DNA from: SKLM01 sp964575455
GTDB lineage: Bacteria; Chloroflexota; Anaerolineae; B4-G1
Reading direction: 5' to 3'
Assembly (NCBI GenBank): GCA_964575455.1
Contig: CAZNRX010000003.1
Location: 59,616 to 123,615, forward strand
DNA length: 64,000 nucleotides
Part shown: one piece after another, positions 9,599 to 18,628 of the stretch
How positions within the stretch are numbered: the first letter of the stretch is position 1
Layout: each line of letters starts with the position of its first letter
The notes under the pieces: model-generated
The model's database searches: none
The model's input: the letters and a program-made list of their open reading frames with translations, nothing else
What the model was told of the DNA's origin: nothing
Translations under genes and position numbers: made by a program

Positions 9599-9967
9599 TC
9601 AGCCTATCAGCTCATTCCACAGCGGTGGGCCTAGAATCAGCAGGCCGACGATGACGGCGACAATCGCTGCCAACACGACTGCTCCTGCCATCATATCCTT
9701 GACGATCTTTGCCAATGGATGGTACTCAGGACAGACCAGATCCACCAGCTTCTCTATCACCGTGTTGGTCATCTCGCTGACGAGCACGAGGCCGCTGGTC
9801 AGTGCCAGGATAGCCCATTGGTCAGCGGGGAGATTCAGCCATAGCCCCAAGACAGCCACAACGCCAGCGATCGTAAGATGGACGCGCATATTGCGCTGTG
9901 TGCGGAGTGTGTACCAAAGGCCGGCGAAGGCAACGCGGAAGGCCTCTATGATGTTCCGGCTCTTCAT
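9599..9967 (-). CDS. dgkA: Undecaprenol/diacylglycerol kinase, DgkA family
   Basis: A small integral membrane kinase. The start chosen is the ATG at 9967 (MKSRNIIEAFRVAFAGL), giving 122 residues; a longer frame to 10030 reads into ybeY and is not needed. Family motifs are RVAFAGLWYTLRTQRNMRVH at the N-terminal amphipathic region and EMTNTVIEKLVDLV, which carries the conserved catalytic Glu and Asn. Three TM helices follow the usual topology. Gram-positive-type homologues phosphorylate undecaprenol to recycle the lipid carrier for wall synthesis. The ATG overlaps the ybeY stop (ATGA), in the conserved order ybeY-dgkA. Confidence 0.93.
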   Translation of the reverse strand: MKSRNIIEAFRVAFAGLWYTLRTQRNMRVHLTIAGVVAVLGLWLNLPADQWAILALTSGLVLVSEMTNTVIEKLVDLVCPEYHPLAKIVKDMMAGAVVLAAIVAVIVGLLILGPPLWNELIG

Positions 9968-10476
9968 GCTTCGTCCGGAAGGTGCACCTCGACGTCCATG
10001 TCGGCAAGGACAGCCTGCTGGGCCTGCCACATACGAGTGCGATCAGGCTCCGTCTGATCATCGTACCCCAGCAGATGCAGGACGCCGTGGACCACCAGCA
10101 ACTGTAGCTCTGCCAGCAGCTCATTCTCTGCTTCAACAGCCTGGGCCTCAGCACGGGGGAAGGAGATGATGACGTCTCCCAGATAGCGTGGGCTGACTCC
10201 ATCGTCCCGATCGCCGGGCGCGTCGACAAACACGAACGCGTCCTCCTCCTTCGTCTGGCATGGAAAAGCCAGGACATCTGTGGGGGCATCTACCCCGCGA
10301 TGGCGTCGGTTGAGCTCGTGCAGGGTCTTATCTGTGGTCACGACCACCACCAACTCGCACGGCTCCTCAAGGCCCTGATGCTGGAGGGTAGCCTCGGCAG
10401 CCTGCCGCAGTGGCTCGGGCTGTACCCGTGACCGATAGGGCGCCTCGATCTGGACATCTACAGTATGAAGGCTCAT
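9964..10476 (-). CDS. ybeY: Endoribonuclease YbeY (rRNA maturation)
   Basis: From the ATG at 10476 (MSLHTVDVQIEAPYRS) the protein has 170 residues. The frame is open further upstream, but that part overlaps pgpH. Typical features are LNRRHRGVDAPTDVLAFP, YLGDVIISFPRA and the zinc-site region VHGVLHLLGYDD. In most YbeY proteins the last motif is H-x3-H-x5-H; here the third histidine position is Asp (GYDD). Asp can still ligand zinc, so activity is not excluded. YbeY trims 16S rRNA ends and acts in ribosome quality control. It sits between pgpH and dgkA, as in many bacteria. Confidence 0.95.
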   Translation of the reverse strand: MSLHTVDVQIEAPYRSRVQPEPLRQAAEATLQHQGLEEPCELVVVVTTDKTLHELNRRHRGVDAPTDVLAFPCQTKEEDAFVFVDAPGDRDDGVSPRYLGDVIISFPRAEAQAVEAENELLAELQLLVVHGVLHLLGYDDQTEPDRTRMWQAQQAVLADMDVEVHLPDEA

Positions 10477-10480
10477 GGTT

Positions 10481-12721
10481 CTAAGCGTTCGCTGTCGACT
10501 CGGCAACCTGTTCTTCAGCCCCAGGCTGCTGTTCCTTCCCGGGATGGCGCTTATCCTGGTCCTTATCTCCGGCATCGGGTGACTGCGTCGACCCGGGGTA
10601 CTTGATCCGCGGGTGGAACGTGCCTTTCAAGGCGGACGCGAAGACCCGTCGAATGACCTCAATGTCCTTCAGGGTCAGGCCAGATTCGTTCAACTGGCCA
10701 TCATCGATGCGCTGATCGATGATGTGATCGACGATCTCCGCCACCACCTCACCGCTCTCCGGGCGAGCGGACCGTACCGCGGCCTCGCAGCCATCGGCCA
10801 GCATCACTAGAGCGGTCTCTTTGCTCTGAGGCTTGCGACCGGGATAGCGGAAGTCGTCCTCATTCACAAGCTCCTCATCCCCAGCTAGTTGCACCGCTTT
10901 GTGATAGAGGAAGCTCACTCGACTCACGCCATGGTGCTCTGGTATGAACGCCCGCACCTGGCTGGGGAGGCGATACCGCCGCGCCAGCTTGAGTCCATCG
11001 GTGACGTGTCCAACGATAACCTCGGCGCTCGTCTCGGGGTCCAATCGGTCGTGCGGATTCATCCCCTCGGCCTGATTCTCGGAGAAGAAGTAGGGGCGCG
11101 TGATCTTGCCTACGTCGTGATAGTAGGCCCCTACGCGCGTGAGCAGAGCGTTAGCGTCGATGCCCTCGGCAGCCTGCTCGGCCAGGTTAGCGACCATCAG
11201 GCTGTGATGGTACGTAGCTGGGGCCTCGCGCAGCATCCGCTGCAGGAGCGGGTGCTCCGGTCGGCTCAACTCGATGAGCCGCATGGTTGTGACGATGTCG
11301 AACAAGGGGCTAATCAAGAACAGAGCGCCCAGCGCCAGGCTGGACGAGAGCCCACCATTGACCACCCCGGCCAGTGTCGAGGCTGCCAGCTCGCTTGGCA
11401 GTGTGCCACCTTCGGTGAGATGGAAGATGGTCAACAGGCCTGCGTGCGTGAGAGCCACAAAGGCGCCGGCCCGAAACATCTCGCCGATTCGCTCGACCTG
11501 GTAGAGTGCCAGTGCCCCAATCAGGCCGCCCGCTGCAGCGTACATCGCCATGTCGAGGGAGCCATCTGCGATCACGCCAGTCATTGCACCCAGGAAGACG
11601 GCGGATGCCACCCCTGCATGCCTGCCTAGCGTTGCAGTGAGCAGCATGGCCAGCGCAGGGGCCGGGGCAAGATAGCGCAGCACCCCTCCGGACGGCACCA
11701 TGAGCCCGGAACCGAGAACAAAGACCGTGGTCAGTAGGACCAGAAGGAAAGGTCTTTGGCCCTTCCATACCACGTCGGGCTCGAATCGTGCCAAGTAGAG
11801 ATAGAGCCCCGCAACGCTCAGGATTGACAGCGCCCCGGCGCCGACCAGATCGGTCCACTTGGTTCGCGGCTGACGCAGCCCAAACTGATCCAGCACCTCG
11901 ATATCGAGCGCTGTGACACGATTTCCCTCGCGTACGATCACCCGGCCCTCCTCAAACCGACGGGCGACGGGGCCGACATTCTCGCGCGCCTCATTCTGGG
12001 CCTCGGCCGTGGCTTCAGGGTCGAGGAAGGAGTTTGAGATCACGAAGGCCTGGGTGAGCGCTGTGGCGACGGCGGACTCCTCGTCGGAAAGGTCGAGGCT
12101 GATCATCCTGGGTACGCGCCTACGCGCTTCCCCGATCTTCTCCTCGCGGATTTCCTGCCGCATGACCTCCCCAAGCACGGCCAGGGTCTCCAACTGGACG
12201 CGATCCCAGCTCTGATTGGACATAGTGAGCATCGTGTCAATCACGTCGGGCGTGAGGGAGGACAATTCGGGGACCGCCAGCACCCAGGCTCGCTTCTGAG
12301 CGGTCGACGCAAGCGGGTCAGCTCGAACCGACCCCAGATAGTCGAGCACCGCGCGGGCTCGCTCGAGTTGTTGGCGAGCCAGGTCACCCTGGGGGGACGT
12401 GTAGATGGGGTCAACCCTGGAGGCGGCTGCCCCGCGCTCCTCCTCCCGGCGAGTGGCGCTGTCGTACGCCAGGGTATAGGGTGCCCGGATTGTCTCGGGG
12501 GCGATATCCCCTACCTCCAGCATGACCTGCCCAATTGGCAGCAAGGGGCGAACGATCACCAGGGTCGTCACGCCCGCCAAGGCTGCGCCCAACAAGATCA
12601 GGCGCAGCCACGCCCACCAGCGGCGCTCGTCCCGGCGTGGTGCCGAGGACTGCGCTCCCGCTCTGGAAGCGAGGCGGCCTTGCCCATTATCTCCGTTATT
12701 ACTGATGTCGTTGGTGCGCAT
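10481..12721 (-). CDS. pgpH: 7TM-HD family cyclic dinucleotide phosphodiesterase (PgpH-like)
   Basis: About 746 residues from the ATG at 12721 (a TTG at 12742 is possible). Layout: a cytoplasmic Arg-rich tail, a TM helix (~residues 35-55), a long extracytoplasmic alpha-helical domain (~60-280) ending near REGNRVTALDIEVL, seven hydrophobic segments (~300-490) and a cytoplasmic HD domain. The HD domain shows TYHHSLMVANLAEQAA, the metal-binding AYYHDVGK and IPEHHG. Homologues hydrolyse c-di-AMP. The C-terminal tail after residue ~715 is charged and low-complexity. It lies between yqeY and ybeY in a conserved translation-related cluster; the phoH often found here is absent. Confidence 0.92.
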   Translation of the reverse strand: MRTNDISNNGDNGQGRLASRAGAQSSAPRRDERRWWAWLRLILLGAALAGVTTLVIVRPLLPIGQVMLEVGDIAPETIRAPYTLAYDSATRREEERGAAASRVDPIYTSPQGDLARQQLERARAVLDYLGSVRADPLASTAQKRAWVLAVPELSSLTPDVIDTMLTMSNQSWDRVQLETLAVLGEVMRQEIREEKIGEARRRVPRMISLDLSDEESAVATALTQAFVISNSFLDPEATAEAQNEARENVGPVARRFEEGRVIVREGNRVTALDIEVLDQFGLRQPRTKWTDLVGAGALSILSVAGLYLYLARFEPDVVWKGQRPFLLVLLTTVFVLGSGLMVPSGGVLRYLAPAPALAMLLTATLGRHAGVASAVFLGAMTGVIADGSLDMAMYAAAGGLIGALALYQVERIGEMFRAGAFVALTHAGLLTIFHLTEGGTLPSELAASTLAGVVNGGLSSSLALGALFLISPLFDIVTTMRLIELSRPEHPLLQRMLREAPATYHHSLMVANLAEQAAEGIDANALLTRVGAYYHDVGKITRPYFFSENQAEGMNPHDRLDPETSAEVIVGHVTDGLKLARRYRLPSQVRAFIPEHHGVSRVSFLYHKAVQLAGDEELVNEDDFRYPGRKPQSKETALVMLADGCEAAVRSARPESGEVVAEIVDHIIDQRIDDGQLNESGLTLKDIEVIRRVFASALKGTFHPRIKYPGSTQSPDAGDKDQDKRHPGKEQQPGAEEQVAESTANA

Positions 12722-12744
12722 AAGGTGTCCAGGTAGCAGCAAAA

Positions 12745-12765
12745 GGGAGCACCCAAGGCGCTCCC
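12745..12765 (-). terminator. Intrinsic terminator downstream of yqeY
   Basis: On the minus strand GGGAGC / GCTCCC pair across a nine-base loop and are followed by TTTTG. It lies between the yqeY stop and the pgpH start, so it probably reduces read-through from rpsU-yqeY into pgpH. Confidence 0.6.
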
Positions 12766-12820
12766 TCTGTTATGCTCGGGGACGGTCTCTATCCCCTATG
12801 ACTCGCCTGCCAGCGAGTAC

Positions 12821-13285
12821 CTATCGGCTGGTCAACAACTCGCGGACCACTTCGTTGACGATGTGGCCGTCTACTTGCCCTTTGAGTTTGGACATTAGCC
12901 GGCCCATGACCGGGCCCATGTCCTTCATACTTGTTGCGTTGATATCTTCGATGACCTGCCGAGCTTCGTCGACGATCTCTTCACGCGAAAGCTGCTCTGG
13001 CAGGTACTCCTCCAGGATCGCTAACTCTTCCTTCTCCTCAGCAAGCAGTTCAGGGCGATCTACTTGCTCCAGTTCGTCAATGGTCTCTTGTCGCTGCTTG
13101 GCCTGCTTCTGCAGGACGGCAATGACGTCTCTCTCGTCGAGCTCCGTCTCGCCAGACTGCCTGCCTTGCTCAATCTCAGCGTTGGTGATCTCAGCCAAGG
13201 CCATGCGGATGACGCGCTTACGTCGCTCGTCACCCGCGCGTAGCGCTTCTCTGAGATCCTGCTGCAACTGCTCTTTCAAATCCAT
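12821..13285 (-). CDS. yqeY: GatB/YqeY domain protein
   Basis: 154 residues, the full length of the stand-alone YqeY family, which is related to the tRNA-binding tail domain of the GatB amidotransferase subunit. Signatures are DLREALRAGDERRKRVIRMAL near the N-terminus, QAKQRQETIDELEQVDRPEL and EEYLPEQLSREEI in the middle, and MKDMGPVMGRLMSKLKGQVDG near the end. The protein is soluble. It directly follows rpsU, an order conserved in many bacteria. The biochemical role is not settled for the family. Confidence 0.95.
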   Translation of the reverse strand: MDLKEQLQQDLREALRAGDERRKRVIRMALAEITNAEIEQGRQSGETELDERDVIAVLQKQAKQRQETIDELEQVDRPELLAEEKEELAILEEYLPEQLSREEIVDEARQVIEDINATSMKDMGPVMGRLMSKLKGQVDGHIVNEVVRELLTSR

Positions 13286-13333
13286 CGGGATGCCCTTTAT
13301 CCCTGGGGAGCGCCATAGGGCACGCCCCCTTGA

Positions 13334-13540
13334 CTAGAAGCCACCCTGCTGGTCCTTCAACGTCTGCTGGCGGCTCTTGCGCAGCTTGGCCGCTCGTTTG
13401 CGCTTTCGGACCACGCTGGGCTTCTCAAAGAAGCGGCGACGTCGTGCCTCCCACAGTACGCGGTCGCTATGGACCTGCTTGTTGAAGCGCTTCAGTAGCG
13501 ACTCGAACGATTCACCGTTTCTCAGCTCGACTTTGGTCAT
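13334..13540 (-). CDS. rpsU: 30S ribosomal protein S21
   Basis: 68 residues. MTKVELRNGESFESLLKRFNKQV is the S21 N-terminus, followed by a basic helix (EARRRRFFEKPSVVRKRKRAAKLRK). The ATG at 13540 follows AAGGAGAGGAC. A sigma70-type promoter lies just upstream at 13577-13604. First gene of rpsU-yqeY. Confidence 0.97.
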   Translation of the reverse strand: MTKVELRNGESFESLLKRFNKQVHSDRVLWEARRRRFFEKPSVVRKRKRAAKLRKSRQQTLKDQQGGF

Positions 13541-13576
13541 TTGTCCTCTCCTTAGAAGAAAATCTTACTGGCGTTC

Positions 13577-13604
13577 ATTATAACTACTACCGATTGGTTG
13601 TCAA
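13577..13604 (-). promoter_or_regulatory. rpsU promoter, consensus hexamers
   Basis: Minus strand TTGACA (13604-13599), 16-base spacer, TATAAT (13582-13577): both hexamers are perfect. The -35 overlaps the stop codon of the preceding small membrane protein gene. Confidence 0.85.
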
Positions 13605-13984
13605 GCAGATGGGCCTGGCGAATGCCTGTCAATCAACCTGCGCCCAAGATAGATCAGCATCGTGGCCAGGCACGAAATGAGCAGCGCTGCCAGGGCCAGC
13701 CGTCCGATGGCACGCGCCGTTCCATTGCGAATCTGATGGCGCTCGTGGACGCGCCCATCTTCTTCTCTATCTAGAATCGCGATCGGTCTCAGATGAACGA
13801 GCCCCAAGACCTGCGCATTGACACCGTCGCTGTAGATAGAAGCTCGCCGTTGTACTCGCCTGGTGACGCGCACCAGTGGCACGAGCTCTCGCCCTTCGAT
13901 TGGAAGTGGATCTCCCTCGACAAGCTCTGTTTGCCGAGGCCCCTTCTGCGTCCTGGCGCGTCGTCTATGCTCCTGATCGGTCAT
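13601..13984 (-). CDS. Small hypothetical protein with C-terminal membrane anchor
   Basis: 127 residues, not recognised. The N-terminal ~15 residues are basic. Residues ~20-75 look like a small beta-rich domain (EGDPLPIEGRELVPLVRVTRRV...LVHLRPIAIL), loosely like the YtfJ/GerW type, but I would not assign it. One strong hydrophobic segment lies near residues 92-112 (LALAALLISCLATMLIYLG), followed by a short basic tail, suggesting a tail-anchored or C-terminally anchored protein. Its ATG overlaps the stop of the CCA-adding enzyme gene (ATGA), so it is co-transcribed with it. Confidence 0.65.
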   Translation of the reverse strand: MTDQEHRRRARTQKGPRQTELVEGDPLPIEGRELVPLVRVTRRVQRRASIYSDGVNAQVLGLVHLRPIAILDREEDGRVHERHQIRNGTARAIGRLALAALLISCLATMLIYLGRRLIDRHSPGPSA

Positions 13985-16635
13985 TGATCCTCCTTCCGAG
14001 AGTCCTGGGAGGCCAGCAGTTGCTCGACCAATGCTGTCTCCTCGTCTCGGGTGCTCACTGTTCCATTCAATCGTGCATCCCGCAGCGCTTTCAACAACTC
14101 GCCGAAGAGCGGCCCTGGTTCTAACCCCATGGCCTTCAGGGCGTCTCCCGTAAGCTCGGCCTCTACTGACTGCCAGTCTGTCTGGTAGCGGAAGAGGCGC
14201 TCCTGAATGAGGTCGTTGGGGATAGAGGGTGCTCCAGGCATGGAGGACATCCCTTTGCTGGCGGTCCAGACGACCGCCAGGACGCGGGCAGGATAGGGCT
14301 TGAGCAGATGATAGATGTCGCTCGTTCGTTCCAGTTCCGCGAGCTCAGGTAGTTGCTGCCGCAGGTCTTGCAGCAGCAGCAGGTTTTCCTCATCCTCCCG
14401 CTTCAGCTTGAGTCGTTTGCTCAGCACCTGCGTGGCTTGTTCGTCGAGCCGGTAGGCTAAGACAGCCAGATGGACGAAGAGCATATCCTCCGGTTCCAGC
14501 TCCCAGATGCCAGGGTCGAACTGCTCTCGCAAGACCTGGTACGTCGCCTTCAGCCAGTCGTCGCAGCGTAAGCCACGGTGAATGTGAGCTAGCGCCGCCA
14601 GCTCATCCAGGCGGCACAGCGCTCGCTCTGGTTCATCCTCGCGGAAGATCAGCTCCAGTTCGTGACGAATGCGATCGCCACTGACACGTTTCAGCAGCGG
14701 CAATGCGTCCTCGATAAGTTCCTCGCTGCGCGGATCGAGGTGAAAGTCCAGGCGGCTTTCAAGTCGTGCGGCCCGAAGAATCCGCGTGGGATCGTCGATG
14801 AAGCTGAGGCTGTGAAGCACTCGAATGATGCCCGCTTCCAGGTCTTCCTCGCCGCCATAGAAGTCGAGGAGCTCTCCCCAATGATCCGGGTCGAGCCGGA
14901 TCGCAAGGGTGTTGATGGTGAAATCCCGTCGATGGAGATCCTGCTTGATCGAGCTTTGCGCCACCTGTGGCAGTGCGGTCGGGTGCGTGTAGAACTCGGT
15001 GCGGGCCGTGACGAAGTCGACGCTGGGGGGCAGCTCATCCTCCTGGGAGATAGCGTTGGTGACCTTTGCCCAGACCTCATTGGACAGAAGCCACTTGGCC
15101 GTGCCGAAGCGCCTGTGAGCGATCACCCGTCCGCCCAGCGTGTGAGCGAGCTCATCGGCCAGGGCAATGGCGTCTCCCTCAATCACCATATCCACGTCCA
15201 CAATGGGTTGACCCAGCAGCAGGTCGCGCACCAGTCCTCCGACGAAGTAGGGCACAACGTCCATCGCGTGCGCCGTCCGCGAGATGCGACGTACCAGATT
15301 CAACACCGGGTCGGATAGCGCTTGCTCAAGGCGCGCCTCGATCCTCAAGTGGCGCGATGGCTCCTCTGGCATCCCCCAAAGCCTGATCAGGTCGGTGCGC
15401 GTGACGACCCCCACCACGTGCCCCCCCTCCACCACCGGAATCTGCCCCCATCCACTCTCGATCATGAGCTCCTGGAGGTACTCTACCGAGTCTCCCGGGC
15501 TCACGGTGACGTTGCCTGCGTCCATCACCTGAGTCACAGATGTATCGCTCATCTCGAACTGTTGCGCCCGGTCAACCGCGCGGCGGGTCACTAGGCCAAC
15601 CACTCGGCTGTTCTCCACCACCGGATACCCCTCGTGGCCAGTGCGGCGCATGTGCTCAGCCGCGTCGCTGACCGTGTCCGCAGGCGACAGCACCTGCACG
15701 CCCAGCGACATCACCTCAGCGACGGTGACAGCCGGTTGGACCACGTCGGGAAGCATCTCCAGCAGTTCTTCCCGCACGTTTTCCAGCTGCCGGTCGTGGA
15801 TCAGCGCGGCCGCCGCACGGGCGTGGCCGCCCCCACCGAAGTGCTTTGCCACGGCGGAGACGTCAATGTCACCGGTGGTGCTGCGGGCGACGAGTTGAAT
15901 GCGTCCGTCGAGCGCGATGAACATGAACAGCGCTGAGGGTTCGAGCAGGTCACGCAGCTTGTGGGCCAGCGTCGACAGCCCCTTTGTGAAACCCGGTGCC
16001 CTTTCGGCGGCAACGATGATGGTGTGTCCGTCGATCTCGTAGGTTTCGCTCTCCTTCAACAAACGCTCGTAGAGACTGCGCTGCTCTGGCCCGAGCGGGT
16101 GATGCAGGAACTCGTTCACCAACTCCAACCGCGCCCCTTGCTCCATCAACCATGCTGCCGTCCGCACGTCGCGCACGGTCGTCGACTGGTACGATAGGGA
16201 TCCGGTGTCCTCGTAGATACCGAGCAGCAGCAGTGTCGCCTCGAGCTCGGTGAGCTTCAGGAAGCGCGCTGAGATTTCCTCAATCAAGAGGGTGGTGGTG
16301 GACCCTATGGGCTCGCCAGAGAACGTCCAGTTTGGTGGTAGATCCCGGTCGAGCCTATGGTGGTCGATGATGTCGACCCTCAGGTCGGAGCCCATGCCCT
16401 TCAAGGTGGTCAGGCTCTGCGTATCGACCAGGATGGCGCGATCAATCGTCTCTCGTGGCAGCTCATCCGGGTGAACGAACGGCAGTTCGGCGCCATAAAG
16501 CTGCAGAAAGGCGCTTCCATTCCGATTGATGCGGCGAGGTAACACAGGTACAGCGGTGGGGAATAGCTTGCTGGCTCCCAGCAGGCTAGCGATGGCGTCG
16601 AAATCTGCATTCTCGTGGGTCAAGATCACTTCCAC
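13981..16635 (-). CDS. DHH phosphoesterase-CBS-tRNA CCA nucleotidyltransferase fusion
   Basis: A GTG at 16635, eight bases after AGGAGG, gives 884 residues. Domains in order: DHH/DHHA1 phosphoesterase (THENADFDAIAS, VDIIDHH, then FGGGGHARAAAA at ~270), two CBS domains (~300-430; VMSLGVQVLSPADTVSDAA and VMDAGNVTVSPGDS), then a class II nucleotidyltransferase head (FVGGLVRDLLLG with VDVDMVIEGDA), the RDFTINTLAI and DDPTRILRAARL motifs, and a helical body. The C-terminal half adds or repairs the tRNA 3' CCA or part of it. The DHH half resembles nano-RNase/phosphoesterases and the CBS pair may sense adenine nucleotides. This fusion is a known type in several deep-branching bacteria. Confidence 0.93.
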   Translation of the reverse strand: MEVILTHENADFDAIASLLGASKLFPTAVPVLPRRINRNGSAFLQLYGAELPFVHPDELPRETIDRAILVDTQSLTTLKGMGSDLRVDIIDHHRLDRDLPPNWTFSGEPIGSTTTLLIEEISARFLKLTELEATLLLLGIYEDTGSLSYQSTTVRDVRTAAWLMEQGARLELVNEFLHHPLGPEQRSLYERLLKESETYEIDGHTIIVAAERAPGFTKGLSTLAHKLRDLLEPSALFMFIALDGRIQLVARSTTGDIDVSAVAKHFGGGGHARAAAALIHDRQLENVREELLEMLPDVVQPAVTVAEVMSLGVQVLSPADTVSDAAEHMRRTGHEGYPVVENSRVVGLVTRRAVDRAQQFEMSDTSVTQVMDAGNVTVSPGDSVEYLQELMIESGWGQIPVVEGGHVVGVVTRTDLIRLWGMPEEPSRHLRIEARLEQALSDPVLNLVRRISRTAHAMDVVPYFVGGLVRDLLLGQPIVDVDMVIEGDAIALADELAHTLGGRVIAHRRFGTAKWLLSNEVWAKVTNAISQEDELPPSVDFVTARTEFYTHPTALPQVAQSSIKQDLHRRDFTINTLAIRLDPDHWGELLDFYGGEEDLEAGIIRVLHSLSFIDDPTRILRAARLESRLDFHLDPRSEELIEDALPLLKRVSGDRIRHELELIFREDEPERALCRLDELAALAHIHRGLRCDDWLKATYQVLREQFDPGIWELEPEDMLFVHLAVLAYRLDEQATQVLSKRLKLKREDEENLLLLQDLRQQLPELAELERTSDIYHLLKPYPARVLAVVWTASKGMSSMPGAPSIPNDLIQERLFRYQTDWQSVEAELTGDALKAMGLEPGPLFGELLKALRDARLNGTVSTRDEETALVEQLLASQDSRKEDQ

Positions 16636-16739
16636 GCAGGGACTCCTCCTGTCTAGCCGCTCTCCCCCTCGAACTCGAGGGCTGCGCTCCCTTCGGTAGG
16701 GAACAGCCCCGCACAAAGCGCCAGGTGCTTTGCCACTGG

Positions 16740-16767
16740 ATTATAGATGACCGTGGTGATAGGTCAA
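16740..16767 (-). promoter_or_regulatory. Promoter of the CCA-adding enzyme gene
   Basis: Minus strand TTGACC (16767-16762), 16-base spacer, TATAAT (16745-16740). The leader is about 100 bases to the GTG at 16635. It lies back to back with the threonine aldolase promoter. Confidence 0.75.
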
Positions 16768-16784
16768 GCAAATCGCAAATACTG

Positions 16785-16812
16785 TTGACCAAGTGAGAAG
16801 GAGGACTATAAT
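16785..16812 (+). promoter_or_regulatory. Promoter of the threonine aldolase gene
   Basis: TTGACC (16785-16790), 16-base spacer, TATAAT (16807-16812). Transcription should begin near 16819, which places the upstream in-frame ATG at 16816 outside the mRNA and supports the start at 16867. Confidence 0.75.
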
Positions 16813-16866
16813 TCGATGGCGATTCAGCGATACAGCTCAATGGATGATCTCTTGGAGGTGGCAAGT

Positions 16867-17913
16867 ATGAGAACAGTCGATCTTCGAAGTGACACCGTGA
16901 CCAAGCCGACGCCCGCTATGCGCGAGGCGATGTGTCGAGCCGAGGTGGGTGATGATGTCTATGGGGAGGACCCCACCGTCAACAAACTGGAGGCGATGTC
17001 GGCGGAGAGGCTGGGGAAGGAGGCAGCTTTATTCGTCTGTAGTGGCACCATGGGGAATCTCGTGGCCATTCTCACGCATTGTGGACGCGGTGACGAGATC
17101 ATACTGGGTGATCGCAGCCATACGTTCCTCTTCGAGCAGGGTGGTATGGCCGCCTTGGGTGGTGTCACGCCCTATCCTGTCCCCAACCAGGATGGCGGTA
17201 CGCTGCGACTCGACGATATTGAGCGTGCTATCCGCCCGGACAACCCTCACTTTCCTCGCACACAGTTGGTCTGCCTGGAGAATACGCACAATATGTGTAA
17301 CGGCTCGGCGGTTCCGGTCACCTATATGACAGAGGCAGCCGGGTTTGCCCATGATCGCGGGCTGAAGGTGCATCTGGACGGCGCTCGCGTCTTTAATGCC
17401 GCCATCGCCCTTAGCGTCGACGTCAAGGAGATCGTGCAGGATGTCGATTCCGTGATGTTCTGTCTCTCAAAAGGGCTGAGTGCGCCGGTGGGCTCAATGG
17501 TCTGCGGGAGCGCCGACTTCATCACAGAGGCCCGACGCGCGCGGAAGGTGGTGGGCGGCGGGATGCGGCAGGCAGGTATTATCGCTGCTGCTGGTGTTCT
17601 TGCCCTTGAACAGATGACGGATAGGCTGGAGGAGGATCATGCCCGAGCAAAGCGCTTGGCCGAGGGGTTAGCGAGTGCACCTGGCATAGAGGTCGCGCCG
17701 GTGACGACGAACATCCTCTATTTCCAGGTGTCCTGCGCCGCCGGGGAGGATGCGTCGAAAGCGCCGGAGAAGGTAGAATCAGAGCTGGGGGAGCAGGGCG
17801 TGTTGGTGAATAGCCGCGGCGGCGGGCGCTTCCGCGCGGTCACGCACTACGGAATTGATGACGCGGATATCGACAGGGCTATCGACGTGACCCTAGAGGT
17901 GGCTCAGGGATAG
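16867..17913 (+). CDS. ltaE: Low-specificity L-threonine aldolase
   Basis: 348 residues from the ATG at 16867 (MRTVDLRSDTVTKPTPAMRE), preceded by GGAGG. A fold-type I PLP enzyme that cleaves L-threonine or allo-threonine to glycine and acetaldehyde. Family motifs are DDVYGEDPTVNKLE, the cofactor-binding CSGTMGNL, ENTHNMCNG, HLDGARVFNAA and the Schiff-base lysine region CLSKGLSAPVGS. The length is normal and no lesion is seen. It stands alone in its own transcription unit between divergent promoters and a terminator-like hairpin. Confidence 0.95.
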   Translation: MRTVDLRSDTVTKPTPAMREAMCRAEVGDDVYGEDPTVNKLEAMSAERLGKEAALFVCSGTMGNLVAILTHCGRGDEIILGDRSHTFLFEQGGMAALGGVTPYPVPNQDGGTLRLDDIERAIRPDNPHFPRTQLVCLENTHNMCNGSAVPVTYMTEAAGFAHDRGLKVHLDGARVFNAAIALSVDVKEIVQDVDSVMFCLSKGLSAPVGSMVCGSADFITEARRARKVVGGGMRQAGIIAAAGVLALEQMTDRLEEDHARAKRLAEGLASAPGIEVAPVTTNILYFQVSCAAGEDASKAPEKVESELGEQGVLVNSRGGGRFRAVTHYGIDDADIDRAIDVTLEVAQG

Positions 17914-18061
17914 ATGACGTCCCCGTGAACCGGATGGCCCCTCTGGCGTCAACACTGGCACAGCCGCACGCAGGGGGGCGAAACCCACCATCCCGCGTCA
18001 GTCACGCCCTGACATGACCATGCCCGGGAACCCGAGTGGCCTTAGACTTGAAGCGCTTTGC

Positions 18062-18094
18062 TCCCGGGCCTCGCGCAATTGCTGAGGCCCGGGA
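18062..18094. terminator. Bidirectional hairpin between ltaE and the LysM gene
   Basis: Perfect 11-base inverted repeat TCCCGGGCCTC (18062-18072) / GAGGCCCGGGA (18084-18094) with an 11-base loop, placed between two convergent genes. No long T-run on either side. Confidence 0.55.
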
Positions 18095-18109
18095 ATCTGT
18101 TCCGCCGAT

Positions 18110-18628
18110 CTAGGGGATGCAGAGGGTCTGTCCCACAAAGATCAGATTCAGGTTGGTGATGCCATTCGCCTCTGCTATCGCATACATGCTCACACCATAG
18201 TGTAGCGAGATGCGATAGAGATTATCCCCGCTCACTACCGAGTGATACCAGCGACAACTCGTGGGAGGCGTCCCGCCGTTAAACTGGCGCGGGCAAACCC
18301 GACCTGCCGGCAGAGACTTGGGCACGTTGGGAATCGCCAGAACGGCCCCGGGGTAGATCAGGTTCGGGTTCACGATGCCGTTCGTCGAGGCTATAGCCCA
18401 TGGGTCGACGCCGTAGGCCCGTGCGATGCAGTAGAGGGTCTCTCCTGACTGCACGGTGTGATAACCCAGGATACCGCCCGGAGGGGGAGTCGGCGTGTCC
18501 GTTGGACTCTCGAACGTGGGCGCTGGAACTGAGGTTCGCGCCAGCGCGTAGCTAGCAGGCATCAGGCTGACAATGAGGATGACCAGACTGATCCAATATC
18601 GCGGGAGCTTCTGCAGTCGTTCTTTCAT
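18110..18628 (-). CDS. Secreted or anchored protein with two LysM domains
   Basis: 172 residues from the ATG at 18628 (MKERLQKLPRYW), which follows GGAGAACAGC. A signal peptide or anchor spans ~residues 10-30 (WISLVILIVSLMPASYALA), followed by a Thr/Pro-rich linker (TDTPTPPPGG). Two LysM units follow: YHTVQSGETLYCIARAYGVDP...GAVLAIPN and YHSVVSGDNLYRISLHYGVS...GQTLCIP. LysM domains bind peptidoglycan or chitin-type glycans. Cysteines at matching places in both units could form disulfides. No catalytic domain is present, so the protein is probably a wall-binding structural or adaptor protein. Confidence 0.88.
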   Translation of the reverse strand: MKERLQKLPRYWISLVILIVSLMPASYALARTSVPAPTFESPTDTPTPPPGGILGYHTVQSGETLYCIARAYGVDPWAIASTNGIVNPNLIYPGAVLAIPNVPKSLPAGRVCPRQFNGGTPPTSCRWYHSVVSGDNLYRISLHYGVSMYAIAEANGITNLNLIFVGQTLCIP

